This document shows positions 10,233 to 24,000 of a DNA stretch of 64,000 nucleotides, in pieces. Each line of letters opens with the position of its first letter. Within the stretch, counting starts at the first letter, position 1. The notes under the pieces were generated by a model. That model was given only the letters and a program-made list of their open reading frames with translations. It was not told the origin of the DNA and did no database searches. Position numbers and translations under genes: made by a program. The stretch is from Aralia elata (taxonomy: Eukaryota; Streptophyta; Magnoliopsida; Apiales; Araliaceae), in NCBI GenBank assembly GCA_034770075.1, contig CM068384.1, forward strand, positions 36,615,182 to 36,679,181, in the 5' to 3' direction.

Positions 10233-11516
10233 TTATGGGTCTGGTTGGTCGATCGAAGTGAGATAAATCACGGTCTCTTGTCGATCCACATCGCCTCCCC
10301 AATAATGTGTAAGTCGTTGACCATTGACCTTAAATGTGCGCTTTGTGCTTGGTTCTTCAACTTCGATTGCTCCGTGGGGAGCTACAGAAATGACAACAAA
10401 AGGACTGGACCATCTAGACTTCAGCTTCCCAGGAAATAACCTTAATCTGGAGTTGAACAACAAAACCCTCTGTCCCGGTTCAAATTTCCGCTCACTTATC
10501 CGCTTATCATGCCACCTCTTGACTTTTTCTTTGTACAGCTTAGCGTTCTCGTATGCTTGGTGTCGAAATTCCTCCATCTCGTTCAATTCAAGCAGCCTTT
10601 TCTCGCCAGATGCTTGCAAATAAAGGTTCAACTTTTGAATGGCCCAATATGCATTATGCTCGAGCTCGACCGGTAAATGGCACGCTTTTTTGTAAACCAT
10701 GCGATATGGTGATATTCTAATGGGATTCTTATAAGCCGTTCTATATGCCCATAAAGCATCATCTAACTTCATTGCCCAATCTTTACGAGATGGATTCACC
10801 ACTTTCTCTAAAATTTGCTTAACTTCACGATTTGACACCTCCACTTGGTCATTTATTTGGGGATGATAAGCTGTAGCAATCCTATATTTGACTCCATACT
10901 TAGCTAGTAATTTGGTGAACTACTTGTTGCAAAAATGGGTACCTTTGTCACTGATTATGGCCCTTGGTGTCCCAAATCGAGTAAAAATATTTTTTCTCAA
11001 GAACTGCAAAACCACTTTGGCATCATTCGTGGGTAAAGTAACGGCTTCAACCCATTTTGATACGTAATCCACTGCCAAAAGTATATATTGATTGTTGAAG
11101 GATGACGGGAATGGCGCCATAAAATCAATGCCCCATACGTCGAAAAGTTCAACTTCAAGTATAGTGTTAAGAGGAATTTCATGTCGTTTTGAAATATTTT
11201 TGACCCGTTGACATCTGTCGCACTTTAGAACAAAGAGGTGGGCATCCTTGAACAATGAAGGCCAAAAGAACCCTAATTGAAGTACTTTCGCCGCTGTTCT
11301 TTCTCCTCCATAGTGTCCCCCATGCTCTAAAGAATGGCACTGATTCAAGATGCTTTCCATCTCTTTACGTGACACATAACGTCGTATTATTTGATCCGCA
11401 CAAGTCTTGAAGAGAAATGGTTCATCCCAAAGATACTGCTTAACATCGTGGAGAAATTTCTTTCGTTGTTGAGAATTCAAATCGGGCGGGAGTACATTAC
11501 TGACCAGGTAGCTCAC
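10233..11516 (-). pseudogene. Element B integrase, broken
   Basis: Minus strand in order: zinc-binding region (HSLEHGGHYGGERTAAKVLQ ... CDRCQR), core with VWGIDFMAPFPSSF and ISDKGTHFCNK, then NREVKQILEKVV, WAYRTAYKNPI and a C-terminal part ending HYWGGDVDRQETV. A stop lies at about 10919-10921 just after HFCNK, splitting the catalytic core from the glutamate-bearing part. The Gln-Ser-Gly-Gln stretch is altered to INDQ. About 60 per cent or more of the residues look the same as in A by eye. Confidence 0.88.
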
Positions 11517-11528
11517 ATAATCAGCATA

Positions 11529-13325
11529 CTAAGGCACTTCGGTATTGATATGGAATAGTTGCTCATCCGGAAATAGCTCATTGATCACTACATCATCCTT
11601 TTTTTGAATTTCTGAAATTTCTAACCTTGAAAGATGATCAGCCACCTGATTTTCCGTACCTTTTCTATCTCGGATTTCCAGGTCGAATTCTTGCAAAAGA
11701 AGGACCCATCGAATCAACCTTGGTTTGACGTCCTTCTTTGTAATCAAGTATTTGATGGCTGAATGATCAGTGTAGACTATCACCTTGGTTCCAATCAGAT
11801 ATGCTCGAAATTTATCAAAAGCAAATACTACTGCAAATAACTCCTTTTATGTGGTGGTGTAATTCAGTTGTGCATCAGTAAGTGTGTTACTTGAGTAGTA
11901 AATGGTATGAAAAATCTTATCCCAATGCTGACCCAACACCTCTCCCACTGCATAGTCACTCGTGTCACACATCAACTCAAATGGCAACGTCTAATCAGGA
12001 GCGACTATGATCGGTGCTGTGACTAACTTCTTTTTCAGCACTTCAAAGGCCTCGATGCATGATTGATCCATCTTAAAGGGAACATCTTTCTCAAGGAGTG
12101 CACATAATGGTTTTAAAATTTTAGAAAAATTCTTGATAAATCGTTTGTCAAAACCTGTATGTTCGAGAAAACTTCTTACGCCTTTTACAGATGTCGGTGG
12201 CGGTAGCTTTTCAATTACTTCAATCTTTGCTTTATCTACCTCCAAGCCAGCTGCTGGCACTTTGTGACCCAAAATGATCCCTTCTTGCACCATAAAGTGA
12301 CACTTTTCCTAATTAAGCACCAGGTTTGTTTCCACACAACGCGTCAACACTAAGATGAGATTGTTAAGGCAGAAATCAAAACTATCACCGAATACGAAAA
12401 AATCATCCATAAATACCTCCAGATTTTGCTCAACAATATCCGAGAAGATAGCCATCATGCATCGCTAAAATGTAGCTGGTGCATTGCATAGCCCGAAAGA
12501 CATTCTCCAGAATGCAAACGTTCCATACGGGCACGTAAAAGTCGTTTTCTCTTGGTCCTCCAGAGCTATTACTATCTGGTTATATCCCAAGTATTCGTCG
12601 AGAAGGCAGTAGAATTGATGACCCGCCAACCTATCCAACATCTGATTAATGAATGGCAGTGGGAAGTGATCCTTGCGCGTCGCTTTATTCAACTTGTGGT
12701 AATCCATACACACTCGCAAACCTGTAACTGTTCTTATAGGAATGAGTTCATTATTCTCGTTTTCAACCACTGTCATTCCCCCTTTCTTCGGCACACACTG
12801 TACAGGACTTACCCAAGGACTGTCTAAAATCGGATAGATAATACCAGCATCTAACCATTTGATGATTTTCTTCTTTACTATTTCCTTCATGATCGGATTC
12901 AATCTTCTTTGTTGTTCAATCACCGGTTTTGCTCCTTCTTCAAGCAAAATTTTATGCATGCAGAACGATGGACTGATCCCCTTGATGTTTGCTATTGTCC
13001 ACCCACTTGCTGTTTTATACTCTCGCAAAACCCTTAATAATTTTTCTTCTTGAGATTCATTCAAATGAGCAGAAACTATCACTAGTAGCGTGTCAGAATT
13101 TCCCAAGTAAGCATACCTTAAATGAGATGGAAGAGGTTTGAGTTCAAGCACATGTGGCTCTTTCACAGATATTTTGGTCATCTTTTCTCCTTCTTTTGGC
13201 TGGTCAAGTATATCAAATTGCCTGCTGAATTTCTGAGAGATGGGTGATGCATCTAATACCTTAACGTAGTCCCAATCTTCCAAGTCATCAAAATTATCTA
13301 TACCAACCAAGGCAGCTTCTATTGA
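11529..13325 (-). pseudogene. Element B reverse transcriptase and RNase H, broken
   Basis: Minus strand: pre-RT segment ELKPLPSHLRYAYLG, MKGIS-type and GAKPVIEQQRRLNPIMKE motifs, then RT (RVCMDYHKLNK, FPLPFINQMLDRLAG, FGLCNAPATF, catalytic VFMDDF intact), and RNase H ending near DHLSRLE. Stops occur where relatives have Gln (after PATF), Trp (LNWEK) and Trp (VPWYAD, about 11529), all explicable by C-to-T change. The frame is lost at about 13326 where the B sequence ends. Confidence 0.88.
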
Positions 13326-13430
13326 TACATATAGAGATATGTATGATAATAAATAGGGATTGATTATGGACTATTGACCAATGTGTGATTGGATTTATTT
13401 TAGTGGATGCTTGAATGTATGGAATTTTAT
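13326..13430. other. Breakpoint between element B and copia copy C1
   Basis: B coding sequence (SIEAALVGID on the minus strand) stops being recognisable at about 13326. Alignable copia leader sequence starts at roughly 13400-13430 (TATAAATGGGG...). C1 has no 5' LTR or primer site here, so this is a deletion or rearrangement junction. The exact base cannot be fixed by eye. Confidence 0.55.
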
Positions 13431-13989
13431 AAATGGGGTCTGCGTACCTCGTCTTCTCTAATTTTTTCTTAATGTAAATTCTATCTCCCTCCTATGTACT
13501 TCCCCTTGACTGCTGATTAAGGTTTCTATTTATTGTAAATAGTTTTTGTAATAGGACTAGTTAGAATTAATTTTGAAGAATTGGAGACAAAGGAGCAAGG
13601 AGCGCTTGAAGACCCGTTTGTAATGGAGCCCGGGTTTAAATGTAATAGTTATATTTAAATTTAATTCTTGCACCCTAGGTTTGACCTTTTGGTTCACTTG
13701 GTGGCTCTAGTGAACCAAACTAGAATAAAAGTCCATAATCAATCCGGGTAGAATATAGTATTCTATATGTGCATGCTTACTATATATATATTATATATTA
13801 TCCAACATGCTTCGCATGTAAAATAATATGACGCGTATTTTATATATATATGTGCATGCGCGCTAAACAAGATAAGACTAATAATAATAAATCCCTCAAG
13901 AAATCATATTAAGTCCTAAGCGTTCAAAGATATTTGGAATATCGAACGTCGCCTTCTAGCATGGTAAAACAATAGAGTATTAAATATTT

Positions 13990-14295
13990 AATATGAGTTT
14001 GTTGTGTCACCACAAGGTAAGTATTAAATATTTAAGATATTGTCTTACCACATTTGATGCTTATAAATAGACTGAACGATGTTGTTTTGTTGTGTCACCA
14101 CAAGGACAATGTTTTTCTTTCGAATATATGGAAGTGCTAGGATGGACTTAACTTGGATAATTTTGATTCGGATGTGTCACCACTTGATCAAAATAATCTA
14201 AGAGGCAAAATACAAGGAATTACATAGAGATGTAATTGACAATAGTTGTCTACCTATTTATTTATATATCGTTTGTTGTGGCACCACAAGCTATA
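13990..14295 (+). repeat. Four short hairpin repeats in C1 leader (loop TCAC)
   Basis: Units TTGTG-TCAC-CACAA at about 14006 and 14091, GATGTG-TCAC-CAC at about 14173 and TTGTG-GCAC-CACAA at about 14274, spaced about 80-100 bp. The flanks align with the four units of C2 (25175-25465), where the centre is CACA. The rest of the leader (13430-14496) is AT-rich with a (TA)n tract at about 13780-13855. Confidence 0.75.
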
Positions 14296-14496
14296 TACAT
14301 TTGAAATAGGATCCTTATTCTCACTAGCAGACCTTTAATTAGATTTGTCGAACTATATATTGAGGGTAATATAGTTTGATGAAAATAGTGGGAGATACCA
14401 ATTTAAAATAAAGACCTAATTTATTTTGGTAATTAATTAAATGAATGTATGCTAAAATATTGTTAAATTACAAATTCATTTTACAGAATTTTACAA

Positions 14497-17400
14497 TGTC
14501 TAATTCACTATCACTGCGTAGCATATTAGATGCTAATTAATCGGACCGAATTACATGGACTGGTTAAGGAATCTGAGAATAGTTCTCAAGGCTGAAAAGC
14601 TATCTTATATCCTTAATATGCCTATCCCTGCAATAGTTGCAGACAATGCCTCTGAGGAAGAGATTGCTACTTTTAGAAAGTGGCAAGAGGATGCACAGTA
14701 GGCTCAATGCATCATGCTCGCATCCATGAGTAACGAGCTTCAGCGTCAGCATGAAACTATAGATGCTCTTACTGTACTCCTGTACCTTCAAGGAGTTGAA
14801 TGGTGAGGAAAGTAGGACTGCTAGATATTAGATATCTAAAGAGCTCTTCCAATCTAGAATAACCGATGGCACTACAGTATAGACAAATGTCCTAAAAATG
14901 ATCAATCTGATTGAACAATTGGGACAACTAGGTTTTGTATTGGATGAAGAGTTGATCCAAGATTTGATCTTGCAATCACTCCCGGACTTTTTCTCACAAT
15001 TTGCTGTGAATTTTCCACGTGAACAAGCTATATGTTAACCTGCATGAGTTGCTTAAACACGTTGAAAACTATAAAGAGTCACTTTCCAACCAAGAAAGAC
15101 CAAGTCTTACTAGTAGATGATTCTTCCAGGAAGCGGAAGAGGGCCAAAGGATCTTCTTAAATGAAGAACAATTCAAAGAAGGTATAAGAAAAAACAATAA
15201 CTAAGGACACTAAGAACAAAACTGATGCAGATAGCAAAGGAGTTTGCTTCCACTACAATAAGCCTGGATATTGGAAAGGAAACTGTAAGGAGCATCTTGC
15301 AGAGGCTAACTAGAAGAAGCTTAGTGAAGCTTCGGTTACAGATATAGGTTTGTTCATCATTGAAATAAATCTTTCTGTAAGTCAAGGTTCTACTTGGGTA
15401 TTGGATACCGGCTATAGTTCTCACGTATGCAATCTAATACAGAGACTAAGCAGAAGTAGAAAGCTAAACAAAGAGTAAGTAATCTTACGTGCGGAGAATG
15501 GAGTAATGGTTGCTACATTAGCCGTAGGAACTTATAGTTTAGCATTGCCTACGGGCAAGTCTGTTAAGTTAATAATTTGTTATTATGTTCCAGTTCTCTT
15601 AAGAAACATTATTACTTCCGTTGTTGGACAATGAAGGTTCTGATATTATATTTAAGAACAATTGTTGTTCTATTTATAATGATAATGTTTTGTTTGAAAC
15701 TGGAAGATCATTTAATGGACTTTGTAAACTTGACTTACATGAAAAATAATTTTGCAAATTGAACAAACTAGTAAAAGAAAAGGAAATGATCATTCAAAGA
15801 GTTGAATATATGTATTTGATGAAATACAAGTCTGAATCATTTGAAAGGTTCAAAGAATTCAGAAGTGAAACAAATTGACAAAGTATTAAGATTCTTTGAT
15901 CAGATCGAGGAAGGAATACTTGTGCAATAAGTTTCTAGATCATCTCAAAATGATATTTTTCTCATAATGGACGTTTCATGATACACAATAATTGATTGGT
16001 GTATCTAAAAAGAAAAATTATACCATGTAGAATATGGTGCGGTCCATAATGATTTTTACCGACATTCTAGTATCCTTCTGGGGTTATGCCCTAGAAACTG
16101 CTGCATATCTACAAAATAAGGTAACCTCAAAATTCGGCCCCAAGATTCCATAAAAGTTATGGATAGGGAGGATTCCTAATCTTAAGTATGTTAAGATAAG
16201 GGGTTGTCCAACTTATGTGAAAAGGTTTCAAAAGATAAGTTTGGGACAAAATCTAACAAGTGCAGAGTTGTGGGATATCCTAAAGAAAGTTTAGGGTATT
16301 ATTACTATAATCTTACACGCTGCCTTCTTGGATAAAGGTGTTTATCATTGAAGGAGCTAGTGGGAGGGTAATAGATCTTGAAAGAGTTCAAGAACCACAA
16401 AGCACTTTTAGTCAAACCGAGGGACCTGTAGATAGACCTATTGTACCACAACCGAATCGTAAATCTGGAAGAGCACCGAAGATACCTAGGAGGTATGGAT
16501 TCATCATAGAGGATGATGATGAGGTACACATCATAGAGGATGATGATCCAGTTATATACGATGAGGCTATGAGTAGAAGACACTCAGAGAAATAGCAGAT
16601 GGCCATAAAATCCGAAATGGACTCCATGTATGAGAACCAAGTATAGACTCTTGTTACTCCATCGAAAGGCATAGTGCCTAGAGGGTGTAAATGGGTCTTT
16701 AAGAGAAAGACTAGGGCAATTGGCAAGGTAGAGACCTATGAGACCAGACCTGTTTAAAAGGTTTCAAATAAAGTCAAGGAGTTGACTGTGATAAAACCTT
16801 ATTACCAGGTAATGCTCAAGTCCATTTGGATTTTGCTTGTGATTGCAGCTTATTACGAAATCTGGCAAAATGGATGTGGAGACATCCTTCCTCAATGAAG
16901 ACTTGAGGAGAATGTATGTATGATACAGCCAGAGGAATTTGTTTCAAAGGTTGAAGCAAATCGTGTTTTAAGGTACGATGATCCATTTATGGATTGAAGC
17001 AAGCTTCTCAAAGATGGAACATTTGTTTTGATGAGACAATCAAAAGAGTTTGATTTTTATCAAAAATGAGAATGAACCTAGTATGTACAAAAGGGTCAGT
17101 GAGAGCACTGTGACATTCCTAGTATTATATGTTGATATATTACTGATAAGGAATGACACACCAATGCTACAATCAGTAAAGATAAAATTGTGTAAACATT
17201 CTTCCATGAATAACTTGGGAGGAGCATCCTATAAATTGGGGATATAAATATATATAAATAGATTTAAAAGGATGTTCGGCTTGACCCAATGAACGTATAT
17301 TCATTCGATGCTAAAGGCGTTTAGCATGGCAAACTCCAAGAGAGGTCTCATGATGATGAGCCATGGAGTGAATCTCTATAAAATTGTCTCCAATTTAAAG

Positions 17401-17980
17401 AGAGATCGCATGAGTTACTATCATGTATGCAATGAATATACAAGGCCTGATGTTGATCAGTCATATTCTGGAGAAGATCACTATAAGACAGTGATAAACA
17501 TCTTAAGTACTTAACCGGTATTGAAGATGTGATCATGATTCATGGTAGGTATGAATTAAAACTAGAGGGCTAAACAGACTCAAGTTTTTCAAACTGACCA
17601 AGACGATAACAAATCCACTTTAGGATAAATTGTTACCTTAAATGGTGGTGCAGTGAATTGGAAAGGTTCCAAAATACCAAAGAGTTGCTGATTTAGTGAC
17701 AAAGATAAAGTATATAGCTGTAAGTGAAGCTGCAAGTTGATTGTTTGGATGAAAAGTTCATCACAGAACTACGAATAGTTCCTAAGTATCATCTTGGATT
17801 CAAACATGTGTTGCGGCACTTTCATTTGATTAGATGAATCATTGAAAGAAGAAAAGTCACTATAGAGATAGTGGACTCTCAAGAACAACATTGCATATCC
17901 ATTTACTGAAGCTTTATCCAAATGGCAGGATGATCGTCACTTAGAGAAGAAGGGTATTAGATACCATGACGATTGGCTTT
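14497..17980 (+). pseudogene. C1 copia gag-pol remnants
   Basis: Starts MSNSLSLRSILDAN at about 14497, colinear with C2. Recognisable parts are gag (FRKWQEDA-like), a zinc knuckle (CFHYNKPGYWKGNCK, with one Cys replaced by Tyr), protease (WVLDTGYSSHV, near 15400), INT remnants, RT (17050-17250) and RNase H to about 17980. About 300 bp between the GAG-pre-integrase part and the INT core are missing near 15795. The RT box reads LYVDILL where C2 has LYVDDILL, so one catalytic Asp codon is deleted. Numerous stops. Not functional. Confidence 0.85.
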
Positions 17981-17996
17981 AGTGCAAGTGGGAGAT

Positions 17997-19791
17997 TGAA
18001 AGTAGTATGCACACAAGCCAATCATATTTGATATGATGTAGAATATACTTTGTAATCTTATTCGGTTATTAAAGGCATTTTATATTATCTACATAGTGCT
18101 GTTATATTAAATATGATAAACCCATAGTTTTGAACAATGTTTTTAGAATCATGATGGTGATCATGCTAATGAGATCTAAATTCAAGATAGCTCACAAACT
18201 AAAATCGTTCCTAATCGTTGGATTACTAAAAAGGGGATTAGTGAATCCGGATAGATTAGTACATACGTTGCTTGCTCTTAAGAAGAGGATGATTGATCTC
18301 ATAATCATTTGTGTGGAGACACTAAAGCAAGTATGTAAGTGCTTATTGGAGAATAAGTTCACTGAACGTGGCTCGCTAAGGAATACCTAATGGAGTTTTA
18401 CTCGCCTGTCAATAGGAATTCCTCTAGTGATAGTAGTATAAGTGATCCTTGGACTTGAGATCATCATAGTATCTTGTGTATGATGAGTTATACTTTGACA
18501 TGTCCCTTAAGACCTTTAGGGTATAACAAAGGGTATGATTGGGTATAATAAGTTGTACATGGAGATAGGTGAATGATCAATAAAGAATCTACCACGTCTA
18601 GTAAAAGATGTGAATGTCCTATGTGATTTGATAAATGACAACTCAGTAGTCCTTGGCCAAGGCAGAATGAAATTAGAAAAGAGTTTCTAATTTGCATTAT
18701 TTAGAGTTGTGTATTTGAGAATCGAAATACATATAATTAAATAAAATAAGACTTGACAGTAATTTCATATCTTATATTTAATTGGGACATTGTATGGTAG
18801 AAGGATTGAATTGTACGGTAACTATGCACTGAAAGGTTCTTTTATGATTAATGTTGAAATCTATATTATCTGAAAAGTCGTTGATCGCTAAGGGAGTTTA
18901 CCCTTATTGTAGAATAAATATTATTTATTTAAATGAATTAAATAGTTTAATTTATTTATTTAAAAAAGATTAGAATTGTTCTAATTGATTTATTCACAAC
19001 CGGTTTAATATGGAGAACCTAAAGGGTCACACCGCAAAAGGAAAATATTTATTTAAGAAGTAAATGACACAATTGTAATAATAGTGTATTTAATTTAGTC
19101 TATGGAGATAGAATAAATTAAATAGCTTAATATTTATTATTTAATATTTTAGAAATATTAAATATAAATTAATAAGAGGAGTCTTATTATTATTATTATT
19201 ACTATTACTATTATTTAATTCCTAATAGGGATTGAGAATTAATTAATGGAAGTACTCTCACATGAATTCCTAATTGGATTAGGAGTTTAATTTAATTAAA
19301 GGAGTTTAATTAGAATAGAAACCCTAATCCTAAATAGTTTAGGGAAGGGTTTTCCTACATCTATAAATAAGAGAAGTCTTATCATAGATTAGGGTTACAC
19401 ACTCTTGCATAAGAATTGTGGAGAGTACTTACAATTTCTATAGAGATAGAAACTAGGGTTTTGTCAACACCCATCTTCTTGAACAAGTATTATTTCTTGG
19501 TGGATCACCTCTAGAGGCCAAACACATGGGTGACTAACGTTGATCAAAGGAAGGAATTTAATCGGTGGAATTCAAGGAGAACGCGAAGAAATTGGAGGTG
19601 AACTTGTACCTGAGGAAGCTAGAATTCTACAAGGGTATAATTCTTATTCTCCATCTCTTTCGTTTAATTAATAATTGTGCATAAAGAAAGATCATGGTGA
19701 TGGTTTGTATAAAATTTTAAAATCTGATTTTATCGCGCTTCCGCTTTATTTATATAATTTGATTGCATGTTCGCGCTATGCAAACCTAACA
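17997..19791 (+). repeat. C1 3' LTR, complete
   Basis: 1795 bp, from TGAAAGTAGTATGCACAC to AAACCTAACA, preceded by the polypurine tract AAGTGGGAGAT. It aligns throughout with the minus-strand C2 5' LTR (1824 bp). In-LTR ORFs at 18130-18390 and 18488-18697 recur in all LTR copies only because the LTRs are related; I do not regard them as genes. Confidence 0.88.
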
Positions 19792-21077
19792 AGTACTTCT
19801 ATTAATTAATTTCCAATCCCTATTAGGAATTAAATAATAGTAATAGTACTAATAATAATAAGACTCCTCTTATTAATTTATATTTAATATTTCCAAAATA
19901 TTAAATAATAAATATTAAGCTATTTAATTTATTCTATCTCCATAGAATAAATTAAATACACTTAACTTATTATTACAATTATGCCATTTACTTCTTAAAT
20001 AAATATTTTTCCTTTTGCGGTGTGACCCTTTAGGTTCTCCATATTAAACCGGTTGTGAATAAATCAATTAGAACAATTCTAATCTTATTTAAATAAATAA
20101 ATTAAACTATTTAATTCAATTAAATAAATAATATTTATTCTATAATAAGGGTAAGCCCCCTTAGCGATCAACGACTTTCCAGATAATATAGATTTCAACA
20201 TTAATCACAAAAGAACCTTTCAGTGCATAGTTACCGTACAATTCAATCCTTCTACCATACAATGTCCCAATTAAATATAAGACATGGATTTACTGTCAAG
20301 TCTTATTTTATTTAATTATATGTATTTCGATTCCCAAATGCACAACTCTAAATAATGCAAATTAGAAACTCCTTTCTAATTTTATTCTGCCTTGGCCAAG
20401 GACTACTGAGTTGTCATTTATCAAATCACATAGGACATTCACATCTTTTACTAGATGTGGTAGATTCTTTGTTGATCATTCACCTATCTCCATGCACAAC
20501 TTATTATACCCAATCATACCCTTTGATATACCTCAAAGGTCTTAAGAGACATGTCAAAGTATAACTCATCATACACAAGATATTATGATGATCTCAAGTC
20601 CAAGGATCACTTGTACTACTATCACTAGAGGAATTCCTATTGACAGGAGAGTAAAACTCCATTAGGTATTCCTTAGTGAGCCACGTTCAGTGAACTTATT
20701 CTCCAATAAGCACCTACATACTTGCTTTAGTGTCTCCACACAAATGATTATGAGATCAATTTTCCTCTTCCTAAGAGCAAACAACGTATGTACTAATCTA
20801 TCCGGATTCACTAATCCCCTTTTTAGTAATCCAACGATTAGGAACAATTTTAGTTTGTGAGCTATCTAGAATTTAGATCTCATTAGCATGATCACCATCA
20901 TGATTCTAAAAGCATTGCTCAAAACTATGGGTTTATCACATTTAATATAATAACACTATGTAGATAATGTAAAATGCCTTTTAAGAAAATCAATTCTTTT
21001 ATTAATAAATGAATACGATTACAAAGTATATGCTACATCATATCAAATATGATTGGCTTGTGTGCATACTAATTCCA
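19792..21077 (-). repeat. C2 3' LTR, truncated by junction with C1
   Basis: 1286 bp, beginning TGGAATTAGTATGCACAC at 21077 on the minus strand. It stops inside the LTR (at agtacttcta, matching 27058 of the 5' LTR), directly abutting the end of the C1 LTR. Confidence 0.88.
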
Positions 21078-21091
21078 ATCTCCCACTTGCA

Positions 21092-24000
21092 CTAAAGCCA
21101 ATCGCCATGGTATCTAATACCCATCTTCTCTATGTGACGATCAAACTGTTGTTGTGTTAAAGCTTTAGTAAATGGATCTGCAATGTTGTCTTGAGAGTCC
21201 ACACGCTCCAGGGTGACATCTCCTCTTTCAATGATCTCTCTAATCAAATGAAACCGCCGCAACACGTGTTTGAATTTCTGATGAGACCTGGGTTCCTTAG
21301 CCTGCGCAACAGCTCCGGTGTTGTCACAGAATAAAGGTACAACTCCTCTAATGCTAGGAACCACTCCAAGTTCAGTTATGAACTTTTTCATCCAAACAGC
21401 TTCCTTTGCAGCTTCACTTGCAGCTATGTACTCTACCTCTGTCACTGAATCAGCAACTGTTTAAGGTAAACACGTACCCTGAAACGGATATACTATCATC
21501 TTAGTTCGTTTGAAAACTTGAGTCTGTATAGCCCTCTAGTTTCAATTCAGACCCACCGTAGACAAGAAATACATCCTTAGTTCTTCTCAAGTACGTTAGG
21601 ATGTTTTTCACTGCCTTCCAGTGCTCTTCAACTGGATTCGACTGATATCTGCTTGTTACACTAAGTGCATGAGCGATATCTGGTCTAGTACATATCATAC
21701 CGTACATGATAGATCCTATTGCTGAAGCATAAGGAATTTTACTCATATGGTCTCTCTCCTCAGGTGTCTTTGGGGCCTATTTCTTGGAGAGATGTATTCC
21801 ATGGCTCATCGGCATGAAACCTCTCTTGGAATCTTCCATGCTAAACTTCTTTTGCACCGAGTCAATGTAGTTTTCTTGGGTCAAGCCAAGCATCCTTTTA
21901 GATCTATCTCTATAGATCTTTATCCCCAAAATATAGGATGCCTTATCCAAGTCCTTCATGGGGAAGTGTTTAGATAACCAAATTTTGATCGACTGTAGCA
22001 TAGGAACATCATTCCCTATCAGTAATATATCATCAACATATAATACAAGGAATGAAACAGCGCTCCCACTAACCTTCTTGTACACACATGGTTCATCCTT
22101 ATTTTTGATAAAATCAAACCTTTTGATTATCTCATCAAAACGGATGTTCCATCTTCGAGAAGCTTGCTTCAATCCATAAATGGATCGTTGTAGCTTACAG
22201 ACTTGGTTTGTTCCAACCGTTGAAATAAAACCCTCTGGCTGTATCATATATACATTTCCTCAAGCTCTCCATTGAGGAAGGCCATTTTCACGTCCATTTG
22301 CCAGATTTCGTAGTCATAATAAGTTGTAATTGCAAGCAAAATCCGAATGGACTTCAGCATAGCTACTGGTGAGAAGGTTTCATCATAGTCAACTCCTTGT
22401 CTTTGTTTGAAACCTTTTGCAACCAGTCGGGCCTTATAGGTCTCTACCTTACCATCTACTCCAGTCTTTCTCTTAAAGACCCATTTACACCCAATAGACT
22501 TAATGCCCTCAGGTGGTGAAACCAAAGTCCATACTTGGTTTTCATACATGGAGTCCATCTCGGATTTCATGGCTTCTAGCCATTTCTCTGAGTCTTTACT
22601 ACTCATAGCCTCTTCGTAAGTCAATGGATCATCATCATCTATGATGCGTACCTCATCATCATCCTCTATGATGAATCCATACCTTTCAGGTATCTTCGGT
22701 ACTCTTCCAGATTTATGAATATGTAGTGGTACAGTAGGTTCTTCTACTTGGTCAGGTACCTGACTTTGATCCGTAGTATTTTGTGGTTCTTGAACTTCCT
22801 CAAGATATATCTTACTCTCATTGACCCCTTCAAGGATAAACTCCTTTTCCAAGAAGGCAGCGTGTTTCGCAACAAACACCTTTTGATCAGTAGGATGATA
22901 GAAATAATATCCTAAACTTTCTTTAGGATATCCCACAAATCTGCACTTGTCGGATATAGTCTTCAGCTTATCATGCTCAAACCTTTTGACATAAGCTGGA
23001 CAACCCCAAGTTTTAACATGCTTAAGACTAGGTTTTCTCCCTGTCCATATCTCATATGGGGTCTTTGGGACAGATTTGATAGGTACCTTGTTAAGTAGGT
23101 ATGCAGCCGTTTCTAGGGCATAACCCCAGAAGGATACTGGAAGATCGGTATAACTCATCATGGAACGAACCATGTCCAACAATGTTCAATTTCTCCTTTC
23201 AGATACACCATTCAACTGTGGCTTCCCTGGTGGAGTCCATTATGAGATTATACCATTTTCTTTGAGATAACTTAGAAACTCATTGGTCAAGTATTCACCT
23301 CCTCGATCCGATCGAAGAATCTTAATACTCTTACCAGTTTGCTTCTCTACTTCACTTCTGAATTCTTTGAACTTTTCAAATGATTCAGATTTGTATTTCA
23401 TTAAATACACATATCCAAATCTAGAATGATCATCAATGAAAGTAATAAAATAAGAATACCCTCCTCGTGCATTCGTTGTCATAGGTCCACATACGTCTGT
23501 GTGTACCAACGCTAACAACTCTGTAACTCTTTCTCCTTTTCCACTAAAAGGAGATTTAGTCATCTTACCCATGAGAGAAGATTCACAAGTTGGATAAGAT
23601 TCGTAATCAGATAGCTCTAAAAGCCCATCTTTATGCAACTTGGATAATCTTGTTTCATTGATATGACCGAGTCTACAGTGCCACATAAAGGTATAATTAA
23701 CATCATCTCTTTTTCTTTTCTTAGTTTGTTCAATTTGAAGTATATTTTCATGCAAGTCAAGTATGTAAAGTCCATTCAGTAGGTTCCCAACACCATATAA
23801 AACATTTTTATTATAAATAGAACAACTGTTGTTCTTTATTATAATATCAAAACCATCCATATCCAATACAGAAATTGAAATAATGTTTCTAATGAGTGTC
23901 GGAACATAATAACAATTATTTAAACTAATGAACTTGCACGAAGGCAGCGCTAAACAATAAGTCCCTACAGCTAATGCAGTAACCTTTGCTCCATTTCCCA

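Larger units (their letters stand above)
8242..13330 (-). mobile_element. Element B: Athila-type retrotransposon, truncated at both ends
   Basis: The minus strand holds RT-RH, INT, a spacer with its own GC motif array and a third ORF, in the same order as A but clearly diverged from it. The left end is cut by insertion of A at 8241/8242. The right end is lost at about 13326, just upstream of RT, where sequence of the copia copy C1 begins. No LTR, gag or PR active site of B is in the window. Confidence 0.85.
13331..19791 (+). mobile_element. Element C1: decayed Ty1/copia retrotransposon lacking its 5' LTR
   Basis: Plus-strand leader, gag-pol remnants in copia order (gag, PR, INT, RT, RH), polypurine tract (about 17986-17996) and a complete 3' LTR (17997-19791). 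It is the same family as C2 in opposite orientation. The coding part has many stops and indels, yet its LTR is still very similar to the C2 5' LTR. It meets the truncated C2 LTR at 19791/19792. Confidence 0.85.

Noticed and set aside
13780..13860. (TA)n tract as a possible replication or recombination signal
   Set aside because: Simple AT repeat in the copia leader with a counterpart in C2; no further evidence.
18130..18697. ORFs repeated in all copia LTRs (also 20355-20847 and 27623-28115)
   Set aside because: Conserved only because the LTRs are copies of each other; frames carry no recognisable domain.
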